A stretch of DNA of 55,000 bases from Bigelowiella natans CCMP2755 (GCA_000320545.1 ADNK01002633.1:2501-57500); one strand, 5' to 3'. Counted from the first letter of the stretch, positions 1-11,153 are shown. A program made the numbers and translations. The notes: generated by a model from the letters alone, not told the origin.

Positions 1-94
1 AACTGAACATGCTGCTGCAGTCAAATGCCGTCGTCGTAATAGCGTAGTAGTAGTAGTTGTTGTTGTTGTTCTTGTACCAATTTCGCCTTTCCTC

Positions 95-741
95 ATGGTC
101 ATAATGCCTACATCCCATCCTTTTATCACCCTGATAAGATTAGGCGAGTGTGTGCGTGTGTGTGTGTGTATGTGTGTGTGTGTGTGTATGTTTTCCGACA
201 AGATCGCGCCCCTTCTCCATTTTCATCATCACCACCACCACCAGCATCATCTTCATCGACGTCATCCTCACCATCATCATCATAATCATCATTATTATCA
301 TCATCGTCGTCATCATCATCATCATCATCATCATCGTTTACGGCAAGTAGCCGTCGGCAGCACCTTCCTCGCCCAACAGGGAAACGAAACGCCTCATTTC
401 TCTCACGAGAGGAGTCGAATATTGTCCCTATTACAATGCGAATTGAAAGAGAGAGGGAGAGAGGCGCGAGGAGGGGGGGGGGGGGTTGGAGGGGGCGAGA
501 TTGAAAAAGTCCAGAATTAATTTGCTTCATTCTTTTAAATTTAAAATGAATCATGCATCGTTTAAGAGTATTATTACCATCGTCGAGCTTTCCTACATAA
601 TGAGCGAAGACCTGTGTATACACAAAATTATAATATATATATAAATGTATATATATATATATATATATATATAATTATATTTATATTTTTTTATATTGTT
701 ATTGTTATATATGCATATTGTATGTGTGTGTGTTTTGTATG

Positions 742-781
<40 letters not shown>

Positions 782-790
782 CTACAATAT
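95..790. repeat. Microsatellite cluster at left edge
   Basis: This stretch is built from simple repeats: (TG)n near 147-190, CAT/CAC-type triplets near 220-340, a G run near 472-486, (TA)n near 640-675 and a second (TG)n near 720-780. Open frames here encode only His, Asp, Val/Cys or Ile runs read off the repeats, so no gene is called. Bases 791-1103 also show no convincing coding signal. Confidence 0.9.
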
Positions 791-1103
791 GCGCTATCAC
801 TATGTATATATAGAAGTCAATTACGATCTCTTCACAAAGCCGAAACTAATCTCACCGTATCCCCCCTCTTCGGCGTGCTCTCCCCCTCTCCGACCTATGA
901 GAAATGTCACAACAAACACAACAAACGGCGAACGGCAAGTGAAACGCTACAAAAACTAGATGTCAGTAAGATTGACGACTAGAACAAAGACTAGACGAAG
1001 AGACGGCAGCGATCTATCAATCTGCAATAATGGTGGTTTGGGTGTTCAACAGCGCGCAAAAGAGCAATAACGGTGGTGATGGCGAGTAGTGCAAGATCCC
1101 TCG

Positions 1104-1909
1104 TTACACTGCATCCTTGAAATCAACGCCAACCTTGAAAATCTCCTTCTTCAAAGATCCGTCCTCAGAGAGCGAAACGACTTGCCCGGCCTTGTACTAC
1201 GCAATCAGCAAACCGACAAGATCAGCTCATTTGAGAGGCGATTCTATTCAGCCGTATGTTGGAGTGCATGCATTGGCCTTTATTTAGCACGCAATCGGCA
1301 ATGCGTTGTCAGATTACCCACCTCATCACTTGCCTCTTTCGCGCCGCCATCAGCAGCTTTCATATCAGCGTCCCCCCCTCCAGCTAGCCCGAGGGCGTTT
1401 GGCCCGCTAGCCCGTCTCGCGAGCGAGAAGACATCTCGCTTCGCGACATATTGCCTTCGGCCTTGCTCGAATCGAGGGTGTGGGAAGTGGCGGTGCCGTT
1501 GGTAGGAAGTAGAGGAATCGATGTTTCTATTGTCTTCTCCCAATAGCGAGCTGCGCAGGGACGGACGATGGTTGGGGCTTCTGGGGTTGCTCTTTGCATC
1601 CGGTGCTCCTCCGTTGAAGTCCACCATGTACAGCAGTGCCCCCGCCATGACAAGGAGGAAAGCGGGAAAATGGCCCGCCAGCCGTTGGGATCGCCTTGCA
1701 CGTCGTCCGATACGACGGGCGGTTGCTCCTGAAGCAATAATGAACGTAAGGTTTTCGGGCCTCGCGAGAGACTTCACTACATCGCTGCACTTTGGATATG
1801 GGAGAACCGTTATCATCACGTAGCAGAGGGCTGGTGTGCGTAGCCTCCTGCATCGTCCTCTCCTGTGTAGTCCTCCGGGGATGACAAAAGTCTGAGATGA
1901 GGTAACCAT
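1104..1909 (-). CDS. Small single-pass membrane protein, unknown function
   Basis: Two exons are modelled on the minus strand: 1322-1909 and 1104-1196, joined across a 125 bp intron with donor GAG|GTGGGT and acceptor GCGTAG. Both ends are phase 0, giving 226 residues from the ATG at 1909 to a TAA. The N-terminal 80 residues are Arg-rich. A hydrophobic stretch at about residues 80-98 (core FPAFLLVMAGALLYMV) looks like a signal anchor. After it comes a Ser/Pro/Arg-rich region and a charged C-terminus on exon 2 (YKAGQVVSLSEDGSLKKEIF). I recognise no family. The region is GC-rich and has overlapping open frames on both strands, so the first exon is less certain than the second. Upstream exons could exist. 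Confidence 0.5.
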
Positions 1910-3018
1910 TATGGCACTTTGCGGCGCTTGTTACGAATCATATGAATGTGTTGATCAATCAGTTATGGAGAACATTAACGGATACAAATTTTGCCCGTCG
2001 GAATCACCCCCCTTCTCTGATAAGACGCTAACTAAGGTTGTGCGAAGATGGGGAGGACACGGACGCACGCACTTTCGGGTTGGGTCGGATTCTGGTCCCG
2101 TTGTAGGTGTTGTGGTCAATGTTGTTCATCTTAGACAAAATATAGTAGTTATTTAAGAAGTATTCTGAAATTATTTTGTTCATTTCATAATGACCAAACA
2201 GCGGTTTCCAGTATGATGAGGATAGTTTCTACTTATTGTATGTTAAATTTAGTTATATTTTGCATGATTTCCTTTCCTATTTAAATAAGATTAAATGTTG
2301 AATATGCTTAAGGAATTCATCGCACTTTTGATTCCTTATAGGTCTAATTTCATGTCGTTAATGTATTATAAACTAATATTTTAGTCTATATAAATAAAAC
2401 CATGTTTCTCATCAATCTTTTAGTGCTATCAAGCATATTTTCTCTTAACGTCAAAGCATATTTACAAAACCAAACTTAAGATACAGTTCTTGAAACAAAT
2501 TTTCAAGATCTTTTTGAGAGATCATCCCGCTAATATCGGGGGAAACTCGCCCTTTCTCAAGCCGCTATCGCATGAATAGCATTTGCAATTAAATCGGTCC
2601 AGATCGTAATACAGGAATGATTTATGCAGGAGTTTTTAATAAATTGTAAAGTTCTACCGGCATTGCTTCAAAATCGGACTTTCTTTTGTCGAACAAGAAC
2701 GTTCTGGAAAATTTAAATCCATATCAGAGGGCAAAGATTGCAAACGACTGATGATAAGCGTAGTCGTATTTAAAACATCTTTCAGCGGGCCACGCAAGAT
2801 TACAGCTGGAGATTTGACATCGGGCAAAGCAAAATGTTAGGCTTTTCTTCCAACAAGATCATGTCGTTAATTTTTAATACAATCTATTTTCTGAAGTCTG
2901 GCATCAAACACGGTGAGCAATCGCACTTATTATTATCATCATACACTTGGCAACTGGCGTCGTCAGAACTCAAAATCCTTCTAACCCGCACCTCGCCCCC
3001 ACGCACTCGAAACTCAGC
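1910..3018. other. Spacer without recognisable genes
   Basis: This interval lies between the minus-strand membrane protein and the plus-strand Zn2Cys6 gene. Bases about 2150-2500 are AT-rich. Short open frames exist on the plus strand but show no family signal or splice logic. As the spacer between two divergently oriented genes it should hold both promoters. No specific motif stands out. Confidence 0.5.
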
Positions 3019-4706
3019 ATGAGCTTAACCGAAGAAGGCGTATTCCATGGCTTGAGTCCTCTTCCGGTTACGAAGTATTGTCGGGGATTGAGTCTGTGTA
3101 GCGAGGTAGGGGGGGATGGCCAGAGAGCTTCTCAAATCCAACTTGAAACATGTGTGGGAGGTGCAAGTCCTTCTGAGCTTGCCCAGTCGGGGAGTGATTT
3201 GTCGAAGGAAACTATTAAATTTCTAGGCGGTATTGCATCTTAACAAAAAATCTGCATCACACCAGTTTCAATTTATGCAATATCGTTTCCCAAACGATGG
3301 AGAGCTGAGAGAAAACTTAGCTGGTTTGGTGTTTGACGGGAGGATTTTGTTCAATGAATGATGGTTTTTTGAGGATGTTAAATTTTTAGTTCTACCTTTT
3401 TACCTGCATCTTTAAACGATTTTCTCGCTTTATTGTAACTCTTGCATCATGGGGGGGGGACGGGGTTGGTTCGTTCGAAACAGGAGGGTCCGTTGTGAAT
3501 TCGGTCACCGCCTCTTACGGTCAGCTGCACTACCAGCAGCAGCTGTTATCTGCGTCGATGGATCATTCCCTCCCTTCACTGTCTCCATCCCAACTTCATC
3601 CTCTGCCAGGACAGCGACGGCTTGTGGAATCTTCCAAAAATGTGCGCCTATCGCCGTCACAGCATTCATCGCCACATCGGCATCAGCAAAGAGGACGATC
3701 AGAACCTCACGTTACGTCGATGAACCCTTCGATCCAACATTCTGAGCTCGCTGTGAAAAGTGAGGGAAACTGCATGCTACCACTCACGCCAGTTACTCCG
3801 TATACAACGAATTCTCTCTGGCTTCAGTCTCCCCCGCACCTCCTTCCAGGAGACGGAGACGAGGAAAAGCCTAAGAATCTAGCAGACAGAGATGGAATTG
3901 AGCTGATGCTACCATCATCCGGACAGTTTGGCACTATGCAAGGCCGAGTTGACCTACACAGACTCCAAACACAAATGAGAAACGACCGAGAGCGTGAGGA
4001 GCAGGGGATGTGCATGGGCGCCGATGTGGGGCCTCCTTGCAAATATGAGAATGACTCTCCCACTGCAAAGAAATCTGTTGATCACAGGAGGATTCCGGCG
4101 CACATTGAGTTTGGAGATGAGTGCGGTTCCTGCGCCAAGAAATGTCGATCCCAGAATCGTACCGGCAGTGGAAATGGCAGCAACAGCAGCGGGGTTAAGG
4201 ACTGTAAAGCCGCTCTCCATCCCTTCTTCGAAATCCAATGCGATGTCGATGAGGCAGGCAAAGAAATAAAAACTATTGAGAACAGAACCAAAAATGAGAA
4301 ACGAGAGAAGATGTGCTATAGAGCGTGCCGCTCCTGCTATCTTGGCAAGGTGAAATGCGTGACCTCGCATCCTGGAAAGGGTTGTGACAGGTGCCGTCGT
4401 TTGAATCGCCTGTGCGTCCCCAATTCTCATATTGAGACTGGCAGAAAAGAGAAGAGGAAGTTGCTTGCAGACGATTTGAACAAACACAAAGGAATACGCT
4501 GCAAGCGGACTGAAGGGTGCAAGAGGCCCTACAAGCATCCGGGGCATTGCCGCATGGGAGAGACCCGCAACGTTGTCAGAGCACGACGGCGAGAAGCAAA
4601 ATTAATGAAATTGAAAAGTAAAAAAGGTGAAGGTAATGATGGGGCGCAAACGAGAAAGAAGCGTCGCACTTACAGTTCTTCTGTTAATAAGAATCGCAAA
4701 GAGTGA
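3019..4706 (+). CDS. Zn2Cys6 binuclear-cluster transcription factor
   Basis: Exons 3019-3229 and 3484-4706 join across a 254 bp intron (donor G|GTATTG, acceptor AAACAG, phase 1 on both sides), giving 477 residues. The second exon contains C-x2-C-x6-C-x8-C-x2-C-x6-C at about residues 352-381, the spacing of a fungal-type Zn2Cys6 DNA-binding cluster, flanked by Lys/Arg. About 30 residues later comes a second Cys/His motif, C-x5-C-x9-C with HPGHC, at about 410-426, then a very basic tail. The N-terminal half is Ser/Pro/Gln-rich and probably disordered. It is probably a nuclear DNA-binding regulator; the target is unknown. The second exon is open back to base 3390 but lacks an ATG before 3558, which is why an upstream exon was sought. 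The first exon is therefore less secure. Confidence 0.72.
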
Positions 4707-4859
4707 CTTTGCGAACAGGAGGCTTAATGAGGGGCGAACTTATGTAATGGACGGTCCAGCGAGAGCACCCGTCACTTAATGTTGTGATGTAGTTTTGTGC
4801 ATAAAGTTATTACTTACTACCAATTCTTTGTTTGTTTTAATACAATGTCGATTCTCGTT

Positions 4860-6010
4860 GTTGTCGCGCGGCAGTAATGCAGTAAGACGGCATAGTGGCT
4901 GTCCGGCTATGTCTGTTGCAACCTATGGCCTTGAGAATCAACACAAATAATAAGCACATGTGCGAGGCAGCCCAACGCTATGCCAATCTTTCCATCAAGA
5001 GATCTGCGGATGGGGCCAGCTGCTCAAATCATACTCTAGAAATGTTATGGACATGCGCAATGTGACACGTTCGAGCAGATTGCACAACCAATTGCATGCT
5101 GCCGTGAATCGTATATGTAATCGAAACGGCTAAGACGAAACGACTAAACGAAGCTGAAAAAGAGGCATGCTAGCACGCTCTAGCGCTAGCACGGGCCGCT
5201 GCGCGCACCGCACGGCATCGATGCGGCAGCTAGACAAGGACACAGCTAGATAGGTGCTTTCAAATCTAGAAATGCATGCGTGAAGCACAGCAACGCAGAA
5301 AAATATTTGAATGGTTGGCAAATGCGATGCATTTTTTTAGGAATGGTCATCCCATGCAGTTAGCCGCATGCTAGCATGCGATGTCGATCAGGCAGCGGTC
5401 AAAGCGCTGTCAAATTGTGTTTCTACACATTGATGTGTTTGTTCAACGATACCTAGCTAGCTAGCAATCGTGTCGCTAGTGCGTGCATTTCCATGTGCTA
5501 GGCATGCTAGCATGCTAGCATGGTGCCTGATGACCTTGCACATGGATGCTGTGGCGCTGTGTCCAACAATGTGTGGCCGGCCACGCACGTGCAGCTAGAT
5601 GGCTAGACAGTCCCATGGCGAGCAGGCACATTGTGTGGCACACATCTCTAGATCGCTACGCGCATCGAGACGCGGCTGTACACATGCTAGCATGCATGCA
5701 TGACGTGCAGCAAAGGACGCAAGCCACAACTGCTAGCAAGTCCGACCCACAGCAGAGCCTGTGATCGATGGCGAGAGAGCTAACCAGTCAAACTGCGATG
5801 CAATTGTTGCAACGCACATGCACGATGTACAGCCATCGACTGCGATGCTGGCATATGTCCCATGCAGTGTCGCCTGTGTCAGTTGTGTGTGCATGAGAAC
5901 ATGAACCTTGCATGAGGCAAGCCCGGAAGCTCTACTAGTCTAGCCGCCCACTTCAATAATTTCATAATACCTTTTTGCGATGTGGGGCGCAGCAGCGCAC
6001 ATCTAGACAT
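4860..6010. repeat. Palindrome-rich dispersed repeat block R1
   Basis: The block is dense in GCTAGC, CTAGCTAG and CATGCTAGCATG palindromes (for example near 5168, 5370, 5455, 5505 and 5685) and has no credible gene. Bases about 5783-6005 align, with indels, to about 18477-18690 in block R3. Shared landmarks are CAGCCATCGACT, GGCAAGCCC, GAAGCT, TCTAGCCGCC/TCTAGCCGCT and GCGATGTGGG followed by GCGCAGCAGCGC. It fills the gap between the convergent 3' ends of the Zn2Cys6 and NHL genes. This looks like a decayed, non-coding interspersed element. Confidence 0.65.
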
Positions 6011-6303
6011 CTAAAGCTTCAAATGTTGAGATGCTGGTGCATGGCGCTGGAGCGCTGGAGCACAGAACATAGATTTTTGGCACACAATAATCGTACATGT
6101 AAATATGGTTTACACAGTATGCATTTGTGTTTTTGAAGAGCTGTGGTAGAGCATCTCTCACTCTGCATTTAAACCCTTCTTCGCTAATAGTACACGTAAT
6201 TACTTCAAGATCGTATGAAGGATTCCTATTACCATTTGTTCTGATGTTCTCGATGTCCGTTGTTTCCCCACATAGTCTACTTCGTCGCAACTGTGGTCAC
6301 ACA

Positions 6304-6344
<41 letters not shown>

Positions 6345-6389
6345 ATGCACATTCACACATCAACTTGGCTGAGAGTTCCATAGAGTTTT

Positions 6390-7659
6390 TCACAACGGCA
6401 CACAGGCCGGTCTTGAAGGATGCAGGTGACACGATGTAGGGAGAACGAACGGAGGAGGAGGGACTACGCCATTGGGATCGAAAGCTGTAGGCGACCATGT
6501 AGCCCCGGAGACTTGTTCTAATTTAATAATCCTCCTAGCATACATGTCATTGTAGTACACTACTGGGTTTGATTGCGACGATGCTACTTTGTCGTATCTA
6601 ATAGATTCTGGCCGGCTCAGCTTAAGCTTATCTCCTTTAATGTTCACCCACGCAGTCCCTCCAGTTTTCACTCCCCCGACAGCATATGTCGTTTTGCTAT
6701 TGATGTCAAGTGCACGGATTCTATCGTTGCCGTCGCTTCCGAAGTAAAGCAAATGGGCAGTGCTATCTGACTCATCAATATGGATAGACTTCGGCGTGTC
6801 TAACAGATTGGTGCCAAGCGCACCGTCGAGATTCCCTTGGACGCCTTGTGTTCCGCCAATAGTCGTAACTTGGCCGATATTTATGCTCACTTTGCGAATA
6901 AGGTGGTTCCCTTCATCCGTGAGATATAAGTTCCTGCCAGCCGAGTCAACCACTAACCTTGAAATCTGGCTAAACCTCGCAGTCAGAAGAGACCCATCGA
7001 CTGCTCCCGCAACAGAACGATCGCCTGCAAGTGTTGTGACCTCCTGAGTCGCCCAATTTATCTTCCGAACCCTGATCGCATGCATGTGTGAAATCTTAAG
7101 CCTTCGTTAAGACATAAATATATGAGCATTGAATAAAAACCTGCGCCCTTGGTAGGCTTCAGCCGCGTAAATAATTATAAGGCCGCCAGAACCATAGACG
7201 GAGATGTCATTTATCTTTTTGAATCCTGCTGTAGCACAGGACCCGTCTGCGTGTCCATACCCCCCACAGCTTGTTACTTGATTATTAGCCACGTCGACCT
7301 ATATGAAATGCAGTATGAGGCCCGTGACGAGCGTAGCTTGTGACGTGGCACGTGCAATGATGTATCTGAGTCATCGAAGAAAGAATTCGAGGTTAATTTT
7401 TTTCAATTTTGTTGGTGGTGATGCTCTAACCGACCTTCCTGAGAGCGTGTGACTCCCGGTCTGCTACCCAAAGTGTTGGCGGCGAAGTAGATTCGTCAAT
7501 GTCAATTCCTTGCGGAAAATTAAACTTGGCAGTACTGAGAGCCCCATCTACTCGTCCAAGAACACCTAACTGACCCGCAATGGTAGTGTACTGATTGGGC
7601 GCCTGCCATTTTTTTATTCGGTGACCCCATTCTGTATAGTAGAAGGCTTGGACACCTCC
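6390..7659 (-). CDS. NHL-repeat (beta-propeller) protein, partial model
   Basis: Three minus-strand exons read continuously: 7435-7659, 7141-7298 and 6390-7071, with introns 7299-7434 (136 bp) and 7072-7140 (69 bp), GT-AG and phase-consistent. The protein shows tandem NHL units: a YTEWGHRIKKW strand, TTIAGQLG, GRVDGALSTAKFNFPQGIDID, LWVADRESHALRKV, then TTLAGDRSVAGAVDGSLLTARF and YLTDEGNHLIRKVS. These are typical of beta-propellers used for protein or carbohydrate binding, often secreted. The last exon ends in a TGA at 6390. Alternatively it may splice at about 6446 (donor GGC|GTAGTC) to an exon beginning after CCACAG near 6290. The 5' end is unresolved: a hydrophobic run starting with ATG near 7966 resembles a signal peptide but meets a stop before a good donor. 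Confidence 0.8.
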
Positions 7660-8195
7660 CTGATGACTGATGACAAATTGGTTTATCGGGTTATTGGGTG
7701 GATTCTCCGACGTGAGAGCCTGATTTTATTAATTCAGAGTTTATGTTTAGTGATGCATTGGATGATTACCCCCATTTTGCTTAATGATAAAAGTCGATTG
7801 AAGGTTAATATCATTCTCAGTGTTCTTTCTCGTCATCAGCCATTAATTTCAACATCGCTTACCACGGTCGCCTAGGAATCATGGATTGTCATGATCTTCT
7901 TCCCGGCCACAGAGACAAAAGTCATGGGGAGAACGAAGAGGAGGCCACGCACCACCGACATCGCCATTGGTGGCCAGCGTGGGGATGGGGGATGGGGGAT
8001 GGGGGATGTGAGCACGCCCTTTCGAATTTGGAGTAATGCCGTTGCCTTATTTTCATTGCTGCGACAATAATTTCACGACGAACTGACGAAAATACGCGCG
8101 TAAATCTATCGGCGTTTCTTTCTGTTGTAGATCTAAGATACATTTCCGATTTCCTTCGTAGATCTAGATCGATCTAGATGCATTATTAGATCTAG

Positions 8196-8476
8196 ATCTA
8201 TTCGTAATTAGGTAATTTGTTCAATAATTTGGATACAATCGTGGCTCCCATGAAAAATAGGGCTCTATTTTCACCAGAGAGCTAGATCCAGTCTATTTCT
8301 TAAATTCTCGCCTGCTGCTGCTGGGCCATACGTACTCGTACTCGTACCGGTAATACTCGGATCGCTTTTAATGAAATGAAGGGCTCCTCTCTGGTGAAAA
8401 TAGTGCCCTATTTTTTATGGGAGCCACGATTGTATCCAAATTATTGAACAAATTACCCACCGGTAAACGAATAGAT
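8196..8476. repeat. Long inverted repeat (about 85 bp arms)
   Basis: The arm at 8196-8281 is nearly perfectly complementary to 8384-8476, separated by about 100 bp. Both arms contain GGTAATTTGTTCAATAATTT or its complement, and a GTGGCTCCCAT block. Mismatches are few, mostly single bases plus a small indel near the outer ends. RNA through this region could fold into a long hairpin. The outer flank is rich in AGATCT. It may be a MITE-like or fold-back element, or a small-RNA precursor. Confidence 0.85.
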
Positions 8477-8840
8477 AGAAAAAAACGACTCGGATCATCG
8501 ACTATAGTTCTTAATATGGTGCGACAATGGAGAGCTCGGAGGCCTCCCCAAACATCTCCATTGAATCTCAAAGTTGATTCCCCGCAAAAATACCGGCTCT
8601 TAATAATCTCCGTAGAAACTCCCAAAATATCGAGATGCTCTGGACAGCAATTTGAGATTGTACTTCGGATGTTTATCTTTCTTTCTTCACCATGCGCAGC
8701 TGAGCCCCCCCCTGAAATGTTACACGATAAGCGGGCCCCATAGCAGAGTTTTGGGGTTCAATGACGGACCGGGAAGCCAAGGATACCGGTGTTAGATACT
8801 CGAAGTTTGGTAACCACAATTTTGGTATTTGTACCACACC

Positions 8841-11153
8841 ATGCATCCATTTCTAACAAGTACAATAATGCACTACTCAGGTCAAGCCGAGGAGAAGGGG
8901 GGGGCCAATCCGTCCTTGTTTTCGCATAGAGGGGGAGAAAATTATCTTCCAGACTCACACAACATATGGAAACAGGTATGCAATTTTGACCAGCCTTGCC
9001 TCTCCATCGGAACCGCAGAATCACGAACGTATGGACACTTAGATTCGAAGGCGTCTGTGGAATTTGCGGGCATCTTTATTGGCAATGGCTGCCGTATCGA
9101 TTGTGTTCATCCCTATCATGGCGAGCGGTGTTTATCCGAAATGGCAAGTGATATACTCAATATGGTGCGAACCAATTCCCCCCCCCGTTGTTTCTGCCTT
9201 TTTCTCACTCCTTGTGCTGCCCTTGCCCCATGCCTCGTACAGGGTTGCGATGCTCCTGTTCGTCATGCTGATAGGGAAAGTATTCACGGAAGCGTATCTG
9301 GCTTTCATGGTCACGATCGCTCTTTCGTCGTCCCTGGTGTAGCGGACGTCAGAACCGTCACCAGGGGGTTTGGTAACAGCTTGCTCGCTGCCATCGGTCT
9401 TCTTTATGTAATCGCTAATGCAGTTCGGACGAGCACTGCGATGTCCTACGTGGCCCGTCACGTTCTAGGTAAGCCAGCAACTGTCCGTTGGGCATTGGCG
9501 AGGTTACTTCCGCCGGTTATGCTAATGTCCGGGTTCATGAGCAATACGGCAATAATCAGTATCATGGGGCCTGTAGTCCAGCATTGGGCGAAGGAGTGCC
9601 GTCTTCCAGCTCGGCCGCTGCTTCTGCCACTTAACTTCGCAACCATATTCGGAGGGATGCTCTCGGTCATCGGAACAAGCGCCAATCTCACCGCCCAGAC
9701 CTACGCGTCGCAGGACCGCAACAAGGCTTTTCACGACTTCGATTTCTTCGAGATTGGCTATGTCGGGCTGCCCTGCTGCATACTTGCATATGCATACTTG
9801 GTCATTATGGGGCCTATTATTCTCCGGGAGACGGAAGATAAAGTGGAAAACGGAGAGAGAAGGGTTGCAAGTGAGAGTCGGGCTGCAAGTATGAGAGGCC
9901 GCCTCCAAAGCGTGAATCGCTTCACCGCAGCTGTCATGATTAGGAAGCTCAATTCTTCTGAGAGAACTGCGGAGTCTGAGGGCTTCTGCGACTTTGAGAA
10001 CATCTGTTTGATCGAGGTTCGGAGAGCAAAGGAAGTGCGGCTCGGTTCAGTCAGCAGTAGCAGCTATAGCAGCTTCGGGGAGCACAAGTCATCAGCGCAC
10101 ACGACGATTAGGAAGAATCCTTCCAGAACTCTGCCCCTGCAGATCGGGGACATTCTAGTGTTCGAAGGGCAGTGCGAAGACATCGCCGCCTCGCTCTTTC
10201 AGAACTCAAACCTCGTGCCGGTCGGCTCGCGGCAGGCTGCAAAGCTCGAATCATCGCACAAAAAACGAAGACTGGTTAAGGCGGTTTTGGGCATTGGTAC
10301 TAGTCTGGAGGGGGAATCTGTCTTTTCGATCAGGTTCCGCCAAACGTTCGATGCGGTCGTCCTTGCCGTGCACAGAAAGTACTCGAAGCTGACAGAAGAT
10401 GTGCGGGATATCCAGCTTCAAGCGGGCGACGCATTGCTTATGGAGGTCTCAGAAGCGTTTATGCAGAACCATCTTCAAAACCCTGCCTTCATCTCCATTA
10501 CGGCATTGGATGGAGATCTCATATCTGTGTTACCCTCTGCTCGGCCGGCCGATGCAGTGGTTGCAGCATTGACAATGCTGATGATTGTCGTAACAGTCGC
10601 CACTAAAGTGGTGAGGCTTCCTACGGCGTGTTTGCTAGGGGTCTTCATCTTTCTCTTCACCAGAATCATATCGGAGAAGGATGTTCTGTCATCAATTTCG
10701 GGTCGAACACTGGTAATAATCGGCCTAGGTTTTGGCCTGGCCAACGTCCTTGTCGAGACAGGGACGTCACAAATTCTAGCTGATGGCCTTGCACAAATGG
10801 GATCCTTTTATACGGTGTTACTAGCCGTGTTCTTCCTAACTGCAACTGTCGCGAACGTCATCAGCCCCCCTGCCACGGTTTCGCTTTTATTTCCTGTTGT
10901 CTTTTCGATTCAAACTACCAACATAAACTATCATGTAGAGAAGGCGCTGGGGGTGCTGATGATTGCGGCCTCATGTTCAGTGGTCTCCCCTTACAGCTAC
11001 CAAACAAATATCATCATCATGGAGATTGGGGGGTACCATGCGAAGGACTTTGTTATGCTGGGCTTACCTTTAGTCCTTTTGACTGGATTACTGACATGCA
11101 CATTGGCAATGTGGGTTGTTTGGGGCGATGGTAAGGACTCATATTTGAGCTAG
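8841..11153 (+). CDS. SLC13-family anion/sodium symporter with TrkA-C (RCK) insert
   Basis: Exons 8841-8975, 9043-9293 and 9365-11153 (introns 67 and 71 bp, donors GTATGC and GTATCT) give 724 residues. Without these introns the membrane N-terminus falls in another frame. Exon 2 carries the first helices (VVSAFFSLLVLPLP; MLLFVMLIGKVFTEA), then GFGNSLLAAIGLLYVI. SLC13/DASS hallmarks follow: SGFMSNTAIISIMGPVV and LNFATIFGGMLSVIGTSANL. A cytosolic insert holds one or two TrkA-C-like domains (LPLQIGDILVFEG; IQLQAGDALLMEV), then a second membrane half ending with SPYSYQTNIIIMEIGGY. This architecture resembles algal plasma-membrane SAC1/SLT-type sulfate transporters. Substrate is inferred, not seen. 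The expected Asn-rich motif of the second half reads VANVISPPATVSLL, which is divergent. The ATG at 8841 is the first in the open exon. Confidence 0.85.
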   Translation: MHPFLTSTIMHYSGQAEEKGGANPSLFSHRGGENYLPDSHNIWKQVCNFDQPCLSIGTAESRTYGHLDSKASVEFAGIFIGNGCRIDCVHPYHGERCLSEMASDILNMVRTNSPPRCFCLFLTPCAALAPCLVQGCDAPVRHADRESIHGSVSGFHGHDRSFVVPGVADVRTVTRGFGNSLLAAIGLLYVIANAVRTSTAMSYVARHVLGKPATVRWALARLLPPVMLMSGFMSNTAIISIMGPVVQHWAKECRLPARPLLLPLNFATIFGGMLSVIGTSANLTAQTYASQDRNKAFHDFDFFEIGYVGLPCCILAYAYLVIMGPIILRETEDKVENGERRVASESRAASMRGRLQSVNRFTAAVMIRKLNSSERTAESEGFCDFENICLIEVRRAKEVRLGSVSSSSYSSFGEHKSSAHTTIRKNPSRTLPLQIGDILVFEGQCEDIAASLFQNSNLVPVGSRQAAKLESSHKKRRLVKAVLGIGTSLEGESVFSIRFRQTFDAVVLAVHRKYSKLTEDVRDIQLQAGDALLMEVSEAFMQNHLQNPAFISITALDGDLISVLPSARPADAVVAALTMLMIVVTVATKVVRLPTACLLGVFIFLFTRIISEKDVLSSISGRTLVIIGLGFGLANVLVETGTSQILADGLAQMGSFYTVLLAVFFLTATVANVISPPATVSLLFPVVFSIQTTNINYHVEKALGVLMIAASCSVVSPYSYQTNIIIMEIGGYHAKDFVMLGLPLVLLTGLLTCTLAMWVVWGDGKDSYLS

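Noticed and set aside
95-623. Open frames rich in His, Asp, Met or Val/Cys on both strands
   Set aside because: They are translations of CAT, CA and TG microsatellites and lack any splice logic or family pattern.
3449-3745. Plus-strand frame starting at ATG 3449 after a G run
   Set aside because: It overlaps the Zn2Cys6 exon in another frame and has no motifs; a homopolymer-shift start is less convincing than the upstream exon with matching phase.
7405-7445. Possible tRNA-like 3' end
   Set aside because: The bases form the donor side of an NHL-gene intron and no cloverleaf can be drawn.
8829-9364. Continuous frame at the start of the transporter
   Set aside because: The segment between 8976 and 9364 in that frame has no membrane pattern; the alternate frame plus two introns restores the SLC13 N-terminus.
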